Shown piece after piece: positions 42,820-51,704 of a stretch of DNA of 62,383 bases. Both the position numbers and the translations under genes were made by a program. Within the stretch, counting starts at the first letter, position 1. The number at the start of each line of letters is the position of its first letter. Source of the DNA: an uncultured Mailhella sp. (GTDB lineage Bacteria > Desulfobacterota > Desulfovibrionia > Desulfovibrionales > Desulfovibrionaceae); NCBI GenBank assembly GCA_910578585.1, contig CAJTRG010000013.1:1-62383 (forward strand), written 5' to 3'. The notes under the pieces are model-generated. The model had not been told where the DNA came from and ran no database searches. It was given only the letters and a program-made list of their open reading frames with translations.

Positions 42820-43092
42820 TTAGCCAAGGCGTGAGAATTGTTCAATCACGGTACTCAATTTTCTGAGCACTTCTTCTTCATTGCCGTTGCGGATATCATT
42901 GAGCACACAGTGTTCAATATGGGCTTCAAGAAGCTGCTGTCCTGTTTTATGCAGAGCAGACTTGGCAGCACTGATTTGAATCAGGATTTTTTCACATTCA
43001 TCATCTTCTTCAATGAGTTTCTTTATGCCGCGGATTTGTCCTTCAATTTTATTCAGACGGGTAATCAGGGATTTTTGATTGGTACATTTCAT
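42820..43092 (-). CDS. CsoR/RcnR-family metal-sensing repressor
   Basis: 90 residues, all-helical. The fingerprint residues are Cys in DDECEKILIQ (about 37), and His and Cys in LLEAHIEHCVLND (His+4=Cys), i.e. the C-H-C set of Cu(I)-sensing CsoR rather than the His-rich RcnR set. Metal binding would release it from the operator at 43128-43144 and induce itself and the P-type ATPase. GGAGAAAAT precedes the ATG. Confidence 0.85.
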   Translation of the reverse strand: MKCTNQKSLITRLNKIEGQIRGIKKLIEEDDECEKILIQISAAKSALHKTGQQLLEAHIEHCVLNDIRNGNEEEVLRKLSTVIEQFSRLG

Positions 43093-43127
43093 ATATTTTC
43101 TCCAAATGTTTTATTTGAATATACCAT

Positions 43128-43144
43128 ATACCCCTACCAGGTAT
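43128..43144. promoter_or_regulatory. CsoR-type operator
   Basis: ATACCCCTACCAGGTAT is a pseudo-palindrome with the G/C tract inside A/T ends typical of CsoR/RcnR operators, 36 bases upstream of the csoR ATG. Confidence 0.6.
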
Positions 43145-43244
43145 TAAGTCAAGAATAAATTTTGCTTTTTTGAACAAGTCCTTTTTGCAGAATTTTCTTG
43201 CAATATATATATATATATTAGCGTTGCCAAACGGGAGAAAAATG

Positions 43245-43670
43245 ATGAATATCCGTTTGGCAGCAAAAGATGATTGTTTGAATGTTTTTCAGTTATCCAA
43301 TATGGATTATGTAAGGGCTCATTCTTTTAATAAAGAAAAAATTGTCTGGGAAGATCATGTTCAATGGTTTGCCAGAGCAATAGCCGATGAAAGTATCAAA
43401 TTTTATATTATTGAAGACACAGATTTTATTGGTCAGGTGCGATTAAATATTGTTAATAATATAGCACTCATAAGCATAAGTATTTTAAAAGAATTTCAGC
43501 ATAAGGGCATTGCATTTTCAGCCCTCAAAAAAATTATTGCAGAAAATGAATATCAGTATTTAGCCCAAGTGGAAAAAGATAATCTGCCGTCCATAACACT
43601 TTTTGAACGTTTGGGTTTTGTCAGACGAAAAGAAGAAGAAAATTATTTTGAGTATGAATTTAAAAAATGA
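43245..43670 (+). CDS. GNAT-family N-acetyltransferase
   Basis: 141 residues from ATG 43245 (GGGAG seven bases upstream; the tandem ATG at 43242 is also possible). The acetyl-CoA motif region is ISISILKEFQHKGIAFSALKKII (about 80-102), and the end FERLGFVRRKEEENYFEYEF is typical of RimI/PseH-like GNATs that acetylate small amino sugars or N-termini. The upstream extension crosses an (AT)n run at 43203-43219 and lacks a start signal. No sugar or flagellar genes are adjacent, so the substrate is unknown. Confidence 0.75.
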   Translation: MNIRLAAKDDCLNVFQLSNMDYVRAHSFNKEKIVWEDHVQWFARAIADESIKFYIIEDTDFIGQVRLNIVNNIALISISILKEFQHKGIAFSALKKIIAENEYQYLAQVEKDNLPSITLFERLGFVRRKEEENYFEYEFKK

Positions 43671-43725
43671 TTTTGCTCTAACTCATTAAAGCTCAATTAA
43701 AAATTTAATTAACTCATTATTGTGC

Positions 43726-43754
43726 TTGACAAAAGCATAAAATAAACCTAATAA
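43726..43754 (+). promoter_or_regulatory. sigma-70 promoter of rpsL-rpsG-fusA
   Basis: TTGACA, 17 bases, TAATAA: close to consensus, about 44 bases before the rpsL ATG. Confidence 0.8.
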
Positions 43755-43797
43755 TTTTTGTTCGGTTTATTGTTGTTAACTTTTAATGGAGGAAATT

Positions 43798-44169
43798 ATG
43801 CCTACTATCAGCCAATTAGTTCGTTTTGAACGCACAAAGGTTGTAAAGCGTAAAAAGACCCCTGCATTGCAAGAATGCCCGCAGCGCCGTGGCGTATGTA
43901 CCCGTGTATATACCACCACACCTAAGAAGCCTAACTCAGCTCTTCGTAAAGTTGCTCGTGTGCGTTTGACCAATGGTATTGAAGTGTCTGCTTACATTCC
44001 CGGTGAAGGCCACAACCTGCAGGAACACAGTGTTGTTATGATCCGTGGTGGTCGTGTAAAAGACTTACCTGGTGTTCGTTATCACATTGTTCGTGGTACT
44101 CTTGATACCGCAGGTGTTGCTGATCGTCGTCAACGTCGTTCAAAATACGGCGCAAAGCGTCCAAAATAA
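43798..44169 (+). CDS. rpsL: 30S ribosomal protein S12
   Basis: 123 residues from ATG 43798, preceded by GGAGG; the upstream ATG at 43786 overlaps that site. Decoding-centre protein. TTPKKPNSALRKVARV and GGRVKDLPGVRYHIVRG are the two universally conserved loops, with the lysines where streptomycin resistance arises unchanged. First gene of the str operon. Confidence 0.98.
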   Translation: MPTISQLVRFERTKVVKRKKTPALQECPQRRGVCTRVYTTTPKKPNSALRKVARVRLTNGIEVSAYIPGEGHNLQEHSVVMIRGGRVKDLPGVRYHIVRGTLDTAGVADRRQRRSKYGAKRPK

Positions 44170-44249
44170 TTTAACATTTTTTCGTATACAGCTGCTCGGT
44201 AACTCGGTGGTTCCGTGTTATCGTTGGAGTAATGTATGGAGGAATCACC

Positions 44250-44720
44250 ATGCCCCGTAAAGGTCCCGTTCCCCGCAGGGAAATTTTACCTGATCCAATT
44301 TTCAATAGTAAATTGGTAACTCGTTTTGTAAACCGTCTTATGTATGACGGTAAGAAAGGTCCTGCTGAATCAATTTTTTACAGTGCAATTAATTCTTTAG
44401 CAGAAAAAACCGGCGAAGAAGCTCTCAAAGCTTTTGAAAAAGCCATTGAAAACGTAAAACCACACGTAGAAGTTAAATCCCGCCGTGTTGGTGGTGCTAA
44501 CTATCAAGTACCTGTTGAAGTTCGTGCTGAACGTCAAAGCTCACTTGCTATTCGTTGGCTCATTACCTACGCACGTGCAAGAGGTGAAAAAGGCATGACC
44601 AATAAATTGTCTGCTGAACTTCTCGATGCATTCAACGGTCGCGGCGGTGCAGTAAAGAAACGCGAAGATACTCACCGTATGGCTGAAGCAAACAAAGCAT
44701 TTGCTCATTTCCGTTGGTAG
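44250..44720 (+). CDS. rpsG: 30S ribosomal protein S7
   Basis: 156 residues from ATG 44250 (GGAGG at 44237-44241); the upstream ATG at 44232 is rejected. MPRKGPVPRREILPDPIFNS and the EVKSRRVGGANYQVPVEVR segment (about 75-95) are S7 hallmarks. S7 also binds and represses this operon in other bacteria. The 80-base gap to rpsL has a stem-like stretch but no obvious terminator. Confidence 0.98.
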   Translation: MPRKGPVPRREILPDPIFNSKLVTRFVNRLMYDGKKGPAESIFYSAINSLAEKTGEEALKAFEKAIENVKPHVEVKSRRVGGANYQVPVEVRAERQSSLAIRWLITYARARGEKGMTNKLSAELLDAFNGRGGAVKKREDTHRMAEANKAFAHFRW

Positions 44721-44727
44721 GTCGCTT

Positions 44728-46803
44728 ATGTCACGTACTTTCCAAATTAAAGATATTCGTAATATCGGTATCATGGCTCACATTGACGCCGGTAAAACAA
44801 CGACTACTGAACGTATTCTTTTCTATACCGGTGTATCTCATAAAATCGGTGAAACCCACGACGGCGGCGCTACCATGGACTTCATGGAACAGGAACAAGA
44901 ACGTGGTATCACCATTACATCTGCTGCAACCCAATGCCAATGGAAAGGCCACACTATCAATATTATTGATACCCCAGGCCACGTTGACTTCACCATCGAA
45001 GTAGAACGTTCACTTCGTGTTCTTGACGGTGCTGTTGCAGTATTTGACGCGGTTGCCGGTGTAGAACCTCAATCTGAAACCGTATGGCGTCAAGCTAATA
45101 ACTATCACGTTCCGCGTATTTGCTTTATCAACAAAATGGACCGTATCGGTGCCAACTTCTTCCGTGCAGTGAACATGATTCATGAACGCCTCCGCGCTAA
45201 ACCTATCATGCTCCAACTTCCTATTGGTAAAGAAGACCTTTTCGAAGGTGTTGTTGACCTTATTTCAGGTAAAGCAATCAAATTCGATAAAGAAACCAAG
45301 GGGGCAAACTTCTGGGAAGAAGAAATTCCAGAAGACATGAAAGTTCTTTACGAAGAAAAACGCCAGGAAATGCTTGAATCTGTTGCAGAAGAAGATGAAG
45401 AACTTCTCAACAAATATCTTGAAACAGGAACTCTTTCTGTTGAAGAAATTGAAGCTTGCGTACGTAAAGCAACTATTTCTCAAGCAATTGTGCCTGTTCT
45501 TTGTGGTACTGCATTCCGTAACATGGGCGTGCAGCCACTTCTTGACGCTATTGTAAAATATTTGCCTTCTCCTCTGGATATTCCGCCAATGAAAGGCTGC
45601 AATCCAGATAATGAAGAAGAAATTATCGAATGTCCTGCTGACGACAAGAAACCTCTTGCAGGTTTGGTATTCAAGCTTGCAGCTGACCCATATATTGGTC
45701 ACTTGTCCTTCTTCCGTATTTATTCCGGTGTTGTAGAACCTGGAATGAGCGTTTTGAACGTAAATACCGGCAAGAAAGAACGTGTTGGTCGTATTGTTCG
45801 TATGCACGCTAATAAACGTGACGAAATCAAATGGGCTGGCGCTGGCGATATCGTTGCTCTTGTAGGTCTCAAAAACGTTGCTACTGGTGATACTCTTTGT
45901 GATGAAGGCACCTCTATCAAACTTGAATCTCTGAATATCCCAGAACCAGTTATTGAACTTGCAATTGAACCAAAAACAAAGGCTGACCGTGATTCTCTTT
46001 CTCAAGCTCTCAACAAGCTTGCAAAAGAAGACCCCTCATTCCGTGTAAAAGGTGATGAAGAAACCGGACAGACTGTTATTGCAGGTATGGGTGAACTCCA
46101 CCTTGAAATTATTGTTGACCGCTTGCTTCGTGAATTCAACGTACAAGCTAACGTTGGTAAACCACAAGTTGCTTACCGCGAAACAATTTCAAAACCAAGC
46201 AAAACCGATACCAAATACGCAAAACAATCTGGCGGTCGTGGTCAATATGGTCACGTTGTTCTTGAAGTTGAACCAAACCCAGGCAATGGCTATGAATTTA
46301 TCAACTCCATTACCGGCGGTGTAATTCCAAAAGAATACATCCCTGCTGTTGATAAAGGTATTCAAGATGCTTTGAAGAGCGGTGTACTTGCCGGCTTCCC
46401 TGTAGTTGACGTAAAAGTTAACCTCGTATTCGGTTCTTACCACGAAGTTGACTCTTCAGAACAAGCTTTCTATATTGCTGGTTCTATGGCTATCAAGGAC
46501 GCAATGCAAAAAGCTGCTCCTGCGCTTTTGGAACCAATCATGGACGTTGAAGTTGTAACCCCAGAAGATTACCTTGGTGATGTTATGGGTGACTTGAACG
46601 GTCGTCGTGGTCGTGTTCAAGGCATGGAAGCTCGTGCCGGCGCACAATCAATCCGTGCACAAGTTCCACTTTCAGAAATGTTTGGTTATGCTACTGACCT
46701 TCGTTCAAAAACACAAGGCCGTGCAACATTCACCATGCAGTTCGACCATTACGAAAAAGTGCCTGCAAGCATTGCAGAAACACTTACCAAGAAAGATGCA
46801 TAA
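44728..46803 (+). CDS. fusA: translation elongation factor G
   Basis: 691 residues from ATG 44728, 7 bases after rpsG; the longer frame to 44701 is rejected. GTPase that moves tRNAs on the ribosome. G1 AHIDAGKTTTTERILFYTG, switch RGITITSAATQ, G3 DTPGHVDF and G4 NKMDR are intact, and domain IV contains YAKQSGGRGQYGHV. Codon use is strongly biased to a few codons, useful as a reference for high expression. tufA does not follow directly. Confidence 0.98.
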   Translation: MSRTFQIKDIRNIGIMAHIDAGKTTTTERILFYTGVSHKIGETHDGGATMDFMEQEQERGITITSAATQCQWKGHTINIIDTPGHVDFTIEVERSLRVLDGAVAVFDAVAGVEPQSETVWRQANNYHVPRICFINKMDRIGANFFRAVNMIHERLRAKPIMLQLPIGKEDLFEGVVDLISGKAIKFDKETKGANFWEEEIPEDMKVLYEEKRQEMLESVAEEDEELLNKYLETGTLSVEEIEACVRKATISQAIVPVLCGTAFRNMGVQPLLDAIVKYLPSPLDIPPMKGCNPDNEEEIIECPADDKKPLAGLVFKLAADPYIGHLSFFRIYSGVVEPGMSVLNVNTGKKERVGRIVRMHANKRDEIKWAGAGDIVALVGLKNVATGDTLCDEGTSIKLESLNIPEPVIELAIEPKTKADRDSLSQALNKLAKEDPSFRVKGDEETGQTVIAGMGELHLEIIVDRLLREFNVQANVGKPQVAYRETISKPSKTDTKYAKQSGGRGQYGHVVLEVEPNPGNGYEFINSITGGVIPKEYIPAVDKGIQDALKSGVLAGFPVVDVKVNLVFGSYHEVDSSEQAFYIAGSMAIKDAMQKAAPALLEPIMDVEVVTPEDYLGDVMGDLNGRRGRVQGMEARAGAQSIRAQVPLSEMFGYATDLRSKTQGRATFTMQFDHYEKVPASIAETLTKKDA

Positions 46804-46828
46804 GAATTTCTTATCCATTTTCAATACA

Positions 46829-46855
46829 AGGGCTGCCCTTGGGCAGCCTTTTTTT
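46829..46855 (+). terminator. terminator of the str operon
   Basis: GGCTGCCC/GGGCAGCC with a two-base loop and seven T. Confidence 0.9.
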
Positions 46856-46999
46856 GTGGGTTTTAATGGAAAAATAATTATCCTCATTTTTTTATAGAGA
46901 AAAATTCTTTGCGAGTATTGCACAGCGAAAAATTATTCTTATCTTATTTATTACAATGTTAAGTGAGAGTGCAATAATTTCAGTTAATTTGAGGTTTGT

Positions 47000-48439
47000 A
47001 TGAATTTTACCATGGAGAATATTCTTTTTCTTGGTTCTGTGTTGATATTTTTCAGTATTTTGATGACCAAGGTCAGCCATAAATTTGGTATTCCTACCTT
47101 GCTGGTGTTTTTATTTCTAGGCATGTTTTTTGGCAGTGACGGGCTCGGCTTGCATTTTTATAGTGTGGAACAGGCGCAGTTTATTGGGATTGTTGCCTTA
47201 AGTATTATTTTGTTTACCGGCGGTATGGATACGAAAATCAAGCAAATCCGCCCGATTATGGCGCAGGGCCTCTTGCTCTCCTCCCTTGGGGTTGTGCTGA
47301 CGACAGCTTTTACGGGTTTCTTTATTTATGGTTTATTTCAGCTTGATTTTATTCCCATTACTTTGACGCTGCCTACAGCGCTTTTGCTGGCGGCGACCAT
47401 GTCTTCAACAGACAGTGCCTCTGTATTTAATTTACTTCGTTCGCAAAATATGGAGCTCAAAGATAATTTGCGTCCCATACTGGAGCTGGAAAGCGGCAGC
47501 AACGATCCGATTGCCTATATGCTGACCATTGTTTTAATCCAATATATTGTCAGCCCTGATACTGTTTCCGGCTACAGCGTTGCCCTGCAGCTTGCTGTGC
47601 AGTTTCTGGTGGGTATAGGCTTTGGCCTTCTTTGTGGTTTTTCCATGGTCAAACTCATGAATTATCTTAATTTAAAAAATATTATGCTCTATCCCTTGCT
47701 GCTTTTGGTAATGGTTTTTATTACGACCACTGCAACCGTGTATTTTAACGGCAATGGCTATTTGGCGGTCTATTTGGCAGGGATTATCTTCGGTAATTCA
47801 AAATCCCGTTTCAGACGGGAAATCAATACATTTATGGACGGCTTTACCTGGCTTTCCCAGATTGTGATGTTCCTTGTGCTTGGACTTCTTGTTAATCCCC
47901 ATGAAATGTGGCAGGTGGCGATTTTTGGCCTTGTGATTGGCTTATTTATGATGTTTGTCTCACGCCCTGTCAGTGTTTTTCTTTGTTTACTGCCATTCAG
48001 ACGCATGAGCCGCAAAGCAAAACTTTTTATTTCCTGGGTGGGACTTAGAGGGGCAGTGCCGATTATTTTTGCAACCTATCCCATGGTGGCAGGGGTGGAT
48101 TATTCAAACCAGCTGTTTAATATGGTCTTTTTCATTACCTTGGTATCCCTTGTTTTGCAGGGTATGTCCATTTCCAGAACAGCCATTGCCTTTGATTTAA
48201 AAGATGAGAATGCAAGTCAGGAAAAAGTTTTTGACGTGGAATTGTCTGATGATATCAATTCTGTTTTGAGGGAAGAATATGTGCACAACGATTTGGCAGG
48301 CAAGACGCTGTCAGAACTTCGTATGGAAAAGGGTACGCTTGTGATGCTTATTAAGCGCGATTTAAAATATATGATCCCCAATGGAAGTACCATTTTGCTG
48401 GAAGGTGATAAACTTCTCATTATTGAAGAAACAAAATGA
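47000..48439 (+). CDS. CPA1-type K+(Na+)/H+ antiporter with TrkA-C domain
   Basis: 479 residues: about 12 membrane segments (FLGMFFGSDGLGLHF, TMSSTDSASVFNLLRSQNMELKDNLRPILELESGSNDPIAYM with the conserved Asp pair), then a cytoplasmic RCK_C/TrkA-C domain (about 400-479). This is the CvrA/NhaP2 layout. GAGG precedes the ATG. The gene is monocistronic with a terminator. Confidence 0.9.
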   Translation: MNFTMENILFLGSVLIFFSILMTKVSHKFGIPTLLVFLFLGMFFGSDGLGLHFYSVEQAQFIGIVALSIILFTGGMDTKIKQIRPIMAQGLLLSSLGVVLTTAFTGFFIYGLFQLDFIPITLTLPTALLLAATMSSTDSASVFNLLRSQNMELKDNLRPILELESGSNDPIAYMLTIVLIQYIVSPDTVSGYSVALQLAVQFLVGIGFGLLCGFSMVKLMNYLNLKNIMLYPLLLLVMVFITTTATVYFNGNGYLAVYLAGIIFGNSKSRFRREINTFMDGFTWLSQIVMFLVLGLLVNPHEMWQVAIFGLVIGLFMMFVSRPVSVFLCLLPFRRMSRKAKLFISWVGLRGAVPIIFATYPMVAGVDYSNQLFNMVFFITLVSLVLQGMSISRTAIAFDLKDENASQEKVFDVELSDDINSVLREEYVHNDLAGKTLSELRMEKGTLVMLIKRDLKYMIPNGSTILLEGDKLLIIEETK

Positions 48440-48467
48440 AAAAGACGGCATAAGCCGTCTTTTTTTA
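48438..48467. terminator. bidirectional terminator
   Basis: AAAAAGACGGC/GCCGTCTTTTT with loop ATAA between convergent genes. Confidence 0.9.
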
Positions 48468-48489
48468 TCTCATATGTCTTAGATTATTC

Positions 48490-49890
48490 TTATAATCCGA
48501 GCATGGGCCACAGGGTGAAGGATGAGAAGATAATGCCAAGAGGAACAAGGAATAAACGCAGGGTCATAATAATGATTACATACTTTAACCGTGCATAGCC
48601 TGTTGAGAACATAATCAGCGCAGGTGCCAATTCGTATGGCAATACAAATTGGTCAAGGCCATAGAGGAAGGAGTAGAGAATTGGCTTTACGCCTATGCCA
48701 AGGTCTAAAGCAATTTGTGCCATGGGAACGCTGAGGGATGAGGCAGCAGCAACAGGAGTAAGAATGAAGTTTGCCAGTACACCTGTAAAATAAGAAAAAA
48801 CATTGGCAGCGAATGAATATTCAATGGATTGCAGGATAGGCACAATCTTGCTTGATAACCAGGAGTGAACGCCCAGTTGTGCTGCCACAAAGCCAATGGA
48901 CATACAGCCTACAATGAAGAGCAGGATAGGGTAGTTTACCTTTGTGATATCTTCGGTCTTCAACAAATTAAAGAGGGGGGTAAAGCCGATAAAGATAATG
49001 AAACCAAAGAGGAAGTAGCCAGGTAAGCCATGCAGTGGTTCAAGAATAAAACCGAGCAGGGCAGCAAGAGTAAGAACCAGAGTCTTCTTTTCGTCCTTGC
49101 TGAGAGCTCCAAGGGTTGCCAATTGTGACTTTGCTTCATCCGCAAATTGTTCAATATGAGGCTTGAGGGCTTTGTTACCGAAGAAATAGAGGAGGCTCAT
49201 GCCGATAATGATATGAATAAAGCAATAGCCCATGTTTTCAATAAAGAATGTCACCCAGGAAAATTCAATAGGCACATCAGACTGCTGGAGCATCAAAAGA
49301 CCAATCAATCCTGTATTGTTAGGAAGATAGTTTGCGCAGGCAATAGCGGAACCAAAGAATGCAGCCATAATAATGGTGGCAGATTCTTTAGAGCCTTTAT
49401 CAAGCTCAAGGCTTTTACAAATACTGCTGGCAATGGTCATGAAGATAATAAGGTTGGTAATAATATCAGGAATCAACGCACCAAGAATCAGACCTGAAAT
49501 ATAGAAGGAAACAAAAAGTCTGATCGGCGTTTTGGCAATTTTTGACAGCAGCAGCAGGGCAATACGGCGGGCAAGGTTGGTTTTATCCATTAAAATACCG
49601 ATAAGCATACCGTTGAAACACATCCAGGGAACTGGAGCAAGCCACCCGCTGAATACCACATTGGGCGTAGAAATGCTGAAGGCAAGATAGAACATTTGCA
49701 GCAGCACAATCGCAACTGCCATGCCTAAAAGTTCAAAGGCAAAAACAGAAAGAGCAAGTACAGTTCCAAACCAAAACATATTCAATTTTAAATGTTCTGG
49801 GTCATACATGAGAAACGTCACAAGACTGGCTAAACCAAAGCATAAAATCCAAAGTTTTGCTGTTTTCGGAATTGATTGTTCGGAAGACAT
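48490..49890 (-). CDS. DASS-type anion permease
   Basis: 466 residues, about 11-12 membrane segments: LASLVTFLMYDPEHLKL, MLIGILMDKTNLARRIALLLLSKI and two hairpin-like loops (PDIITNLIIFMTIASSI, TPVAAASSLSVPMAQIALDLG) with the Ser/Asn/Thr pattern of the divalent-anion:Na+ symporter superfamily (SLC13/CitT group). Cargo could be a dicarboxylate, sulfate or an organic sulfate. It is transcribed divergently from the arylsulfotransferase-like gene and shares the mirror-image operator region, so transport of its substrate or product is the best guess. AAGGAG precedes the ATG. Confidence 0.85.
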   Translation of the reverse strand: MSSEQSIPKTAKLWILCFGLASLVTFLMYDPEHLKLNMFWFGTVLALSVFAFELLGMAVAIVLLQMFYLAFSISTPNVVFSGWLAPVPWMCFNGMLIGILMDKTNLARRIALLLLSKIAKTPIRLFVSFYISGLILGALIPDIITNLIIFMTIASSICKSLELDKGSKESATIIMAAFFGSAIACANYLPNNTGLIGLLMLQQSDVPIEFSWVTFFIENMGYCFIHIIIGMSLLYFFGNKALKPHIEQFADEAKSQLATLGALSKDEKKTLVLTLAALLGFILEPLHGLPGYFLFGFIIFIGFTPLFNLLKTEDITKVNYPILLFIVGCMSIGFVAAQLGVHSWLSSKIVPILQSIEYSFAANVFSYFTGVLANFILTPVAAASSLSVPMAQIALDLGIGVKPILYSFLYGLDQFVLPYELAPALIMFSTGYARLKYVIIIMTLRLFLVPLGIIFSSFTLWPMLGL

Positions 49891-49918
49891 AGCTTACTCC
49901 TTTTTGTGATATAAGTAA

Positions 49919-50040
49919 CATATATAAAATAATAGGGCTAAATTCTGCACAAAATAGTGCAATTTAGCAAAAAAGAATTTTAAAAACTTTTACAAAATGC
50001 ACAATCTTGTGCAAAAATAATCAAAATTTTGTGCTATATG
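49919..50040. promoter_or_regulatory. mirror-image divergent control region with two Crp/Fnr-type operators
   Basis: Two 16-bp palindromes, TGCACAAAATAGTGCA (49946-49961) and TGCACAATCTTGTGCA (49998-50013), lie 52 bp apart centre to centre (about five turns). Each is followed outwards by exactly 21 bases and then TATATG: minus-strand 49924-49919 and plus-strand 50035-50040. With the start 7 bases past the -10 box, each operator is centred at -41.5 of its own promoter (class II) and at about -93.5 of the other. No -35 box is needed in such promoters and none is seen. Confidence 0.8.
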
Positions 50041-50071
50041 AAAAAAAACACAAACTAAAAAGGAGATAATT

Positions 50072-51526
50072 ATGGGCTATCCTACAGTTTATCCTACTGG
50101 GGTTTTGCGTTATAATCCTGAAAAAGCTTGGAGCGGCTATACCATTATGCCTCTTCATAACCGTGGTTCATTGCTTATTGATATGAATGGCCGCGAAGTT
50201 CGTTTATGGAAAAACTTTGAAGGCTTTCCTACAAAAATCTTCCCTGGCGGACATATTTTGGCAAGTTCCGGCGTAAGAAATCCAAAATACGGTTTGCAGG
50301 ACGAACGTGATTTAGTGCAGATTGACTTTGACGGCAAAATAGTTTGGAAATGGAATAAAGCTGAATTTATTGATGATAAAGATCCAAACGAAACACCTCA
50401 ATGGATGGCACGTCAGCACCATGATTATCAACGTGACGGCAACCCTGTTGGTTATTATGTTCCTGGCATGGAACCAAAAATCGACGGTGGCAATACCTTG
50501 ATTTTGGCTCACAAAGACGTACATTGTCCTTATATTTCTGAGAAACATCTTTTAGACGATGTTGTATACGAAGTTGACTGGGACGGCGATATTCTTTGGG
50601 AATGGAAAGCTTCTGACCACGTGGAAGAAATGGGCTTTTCTCAGGAAGCACTCAATGCCATGAGCCGCAACCCTAACTTCAGAGGCGGTTCACTTATTGA
50701 AGAAGCTCCAAGCCTTGGCGACTGGATGCACATTAACTCCATGTCTAAACTTGGTCCCAATAAATGGTATGATCAAGGTGATGAACGTTTCAATCCTGAA
50801 AATATTATTATGGACGGACGTGAAACCAATATTATCTTTATTGTAGACAAGAAGACAGGCAAAATTGTATGGCAGGTTGGCCCTGATTACAATAAAACTC
50901 CTGAACTCAAGAAATTGGGCTGGATTATTGGTCAGCACCATGCTCATATGATTCCTCGCGGTCTGCCAGGTGAAGGCAACATCCTTGTATACGATAACGG
51001 TGGCTGGGCCGGTTACGGTGCACCAAACCCAGGCGCACACGACGGTACCAAAACTGCTCTTCGTGACTATTCACGTGTTCTTGAATTCAACCCAATTACC
51101 TTGGAAATCGTATGGCAATGCACTCCAAAAGAAATGGGTTATCTCATTCCTCTTGATGCATGCCGTTTCTATAGTCCATTCATCAGCTCTGCACAGCGTC
51201 TGCCAAACGGCAATACCCTTATTACCGAAGGTTCTGACGGCAGACTCATCGAAGTAACACCAGATCATGAAATTGTTTGGGAATATGTATGCCCATACTT
51301 CTATGAAGCTGACAATATGAACTATATTTATCGTGCATATCGTGCTCCATACGAATGGGTACCTCAACTTGACAAACCTGTAGAAACCGAAATTAAGCCT
51401 CTTGATAAGCGCACATTCCGAGTTCCTGGTGCAGCACCTTATGGCTGTGACAATGTTGTTGAAGTTGAAGGAACCATTGAACCATACGAAGGCACTGCCG
51501 GCCACTGTGTTGGTAATATCGAATAA
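50072..51526 (+). CDS. arylsulfotransferase-like six-bladed beta-propeller protein
   Basis: 484 residues. Six repeats of the form xxDxDGxIVWxW can be read (LVQIDFDGKIVWKW, VYEVDWDGDILWEW, IFIVDKKTGKIVWQV, VLEFNPITLEIVWQC, LIEVTPDHEIVWEY and the N-terminal LLIDMNGREVRLW), giving a six-bladed propeller as in PAPS-independent aryl sulfotransferases. Histidines that could be catalytic occur in WMARQHHDY, DWMHINSMS and GQHHAHMIPRG. Known relatives move sulfate from one phenol ester to another in the periplasm; this protein has no signal peptide. AAGGAG precedes the ATG. Possible roles are sulfate-ester transfer or hydrolysis releasing sulfate or a related anion. Confidence 0.75.
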   Translation: MGYPTVYPTGVLRYNPEKAWSGYTIMPLHNRGSLLIDMNGREVRLWKNFEGFPTKIFPGGHILASSGVRNPKYGLQDERDLVQIDFDGKIVWKWNKAEFIDDKDPNETPQWMARQHHDYQRDGNPVGYYVPGMEPKIDGGNTLILAHKDVHCPYISEKHLLDDVVYEVDWDGDILWEWKASDHVEEMGFSQEALNAMSRNPNFRGGSLIEEAPSLGDWMHINSMSKLGPNKWYDQGDERFNPENIIMDGRETNIIFIVDKKTGKIVWQVGPDYNKTPELKKLGWIIGQHHAHMIPRGLPGEGNILVYDNGGWAGYGAPNPGAHDGTKTALRDYSRVLEFNPITLEIVWQCTPKEMGYLIPLDACRFYSPFISSAQRLPNGNTLITEGSDGRLIEVTPDHEIVWEYVCPYFYEADNMNYIYRAYRAPYEWVPQLDKPVETEIKPLDKRTFRVPGAAPYGCDNVVEVEGTIEPYEGTAGHCVGNIE

Positions 51527-51549
51527 TAACCAAATACTGATTTGAATAT

Positions 51550-51607
51550 AAAGCCACCTGCTTTGTACTGCTCCCAAATAGTTGGACAAGCGTGAGTGGC
51601 TTTTTTG
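51550..51607 (+). terminator. long-hairpin terminator after the arylsulfotransferase-like gene
   Basis: AAGCCAC/GTGGCTT base stem with inner partial pairing (GCTTTGT with ACAAGC) and a six-T run. Confidence 0.7.
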
Positions 51608-51704
51608 TAGAAAAACAAATATATAGAAAGCACAAATAGTGCTTTCTTTTTTTTGAAAAATGCGATAGCCTTAAAATATTCATAAGATATCAGAGGCAAA
51701 TGCA

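Noticed and set aside
43203..43219. (AT)n run upstream of the GNAT gene as a phase-variation tract
   Set aside because: It lies before the true start with no promoter or ribosome site dependent on its length that I can identify.
45265..46005. 246-codon frame opposite fusA, and similar long antisense frames opposite por, rpsB and xsc
   Set aside because: Composition typical of antisense frames in biased coding DNA (Phe/Asn/Val-rich), no ribosome sites, no family features.
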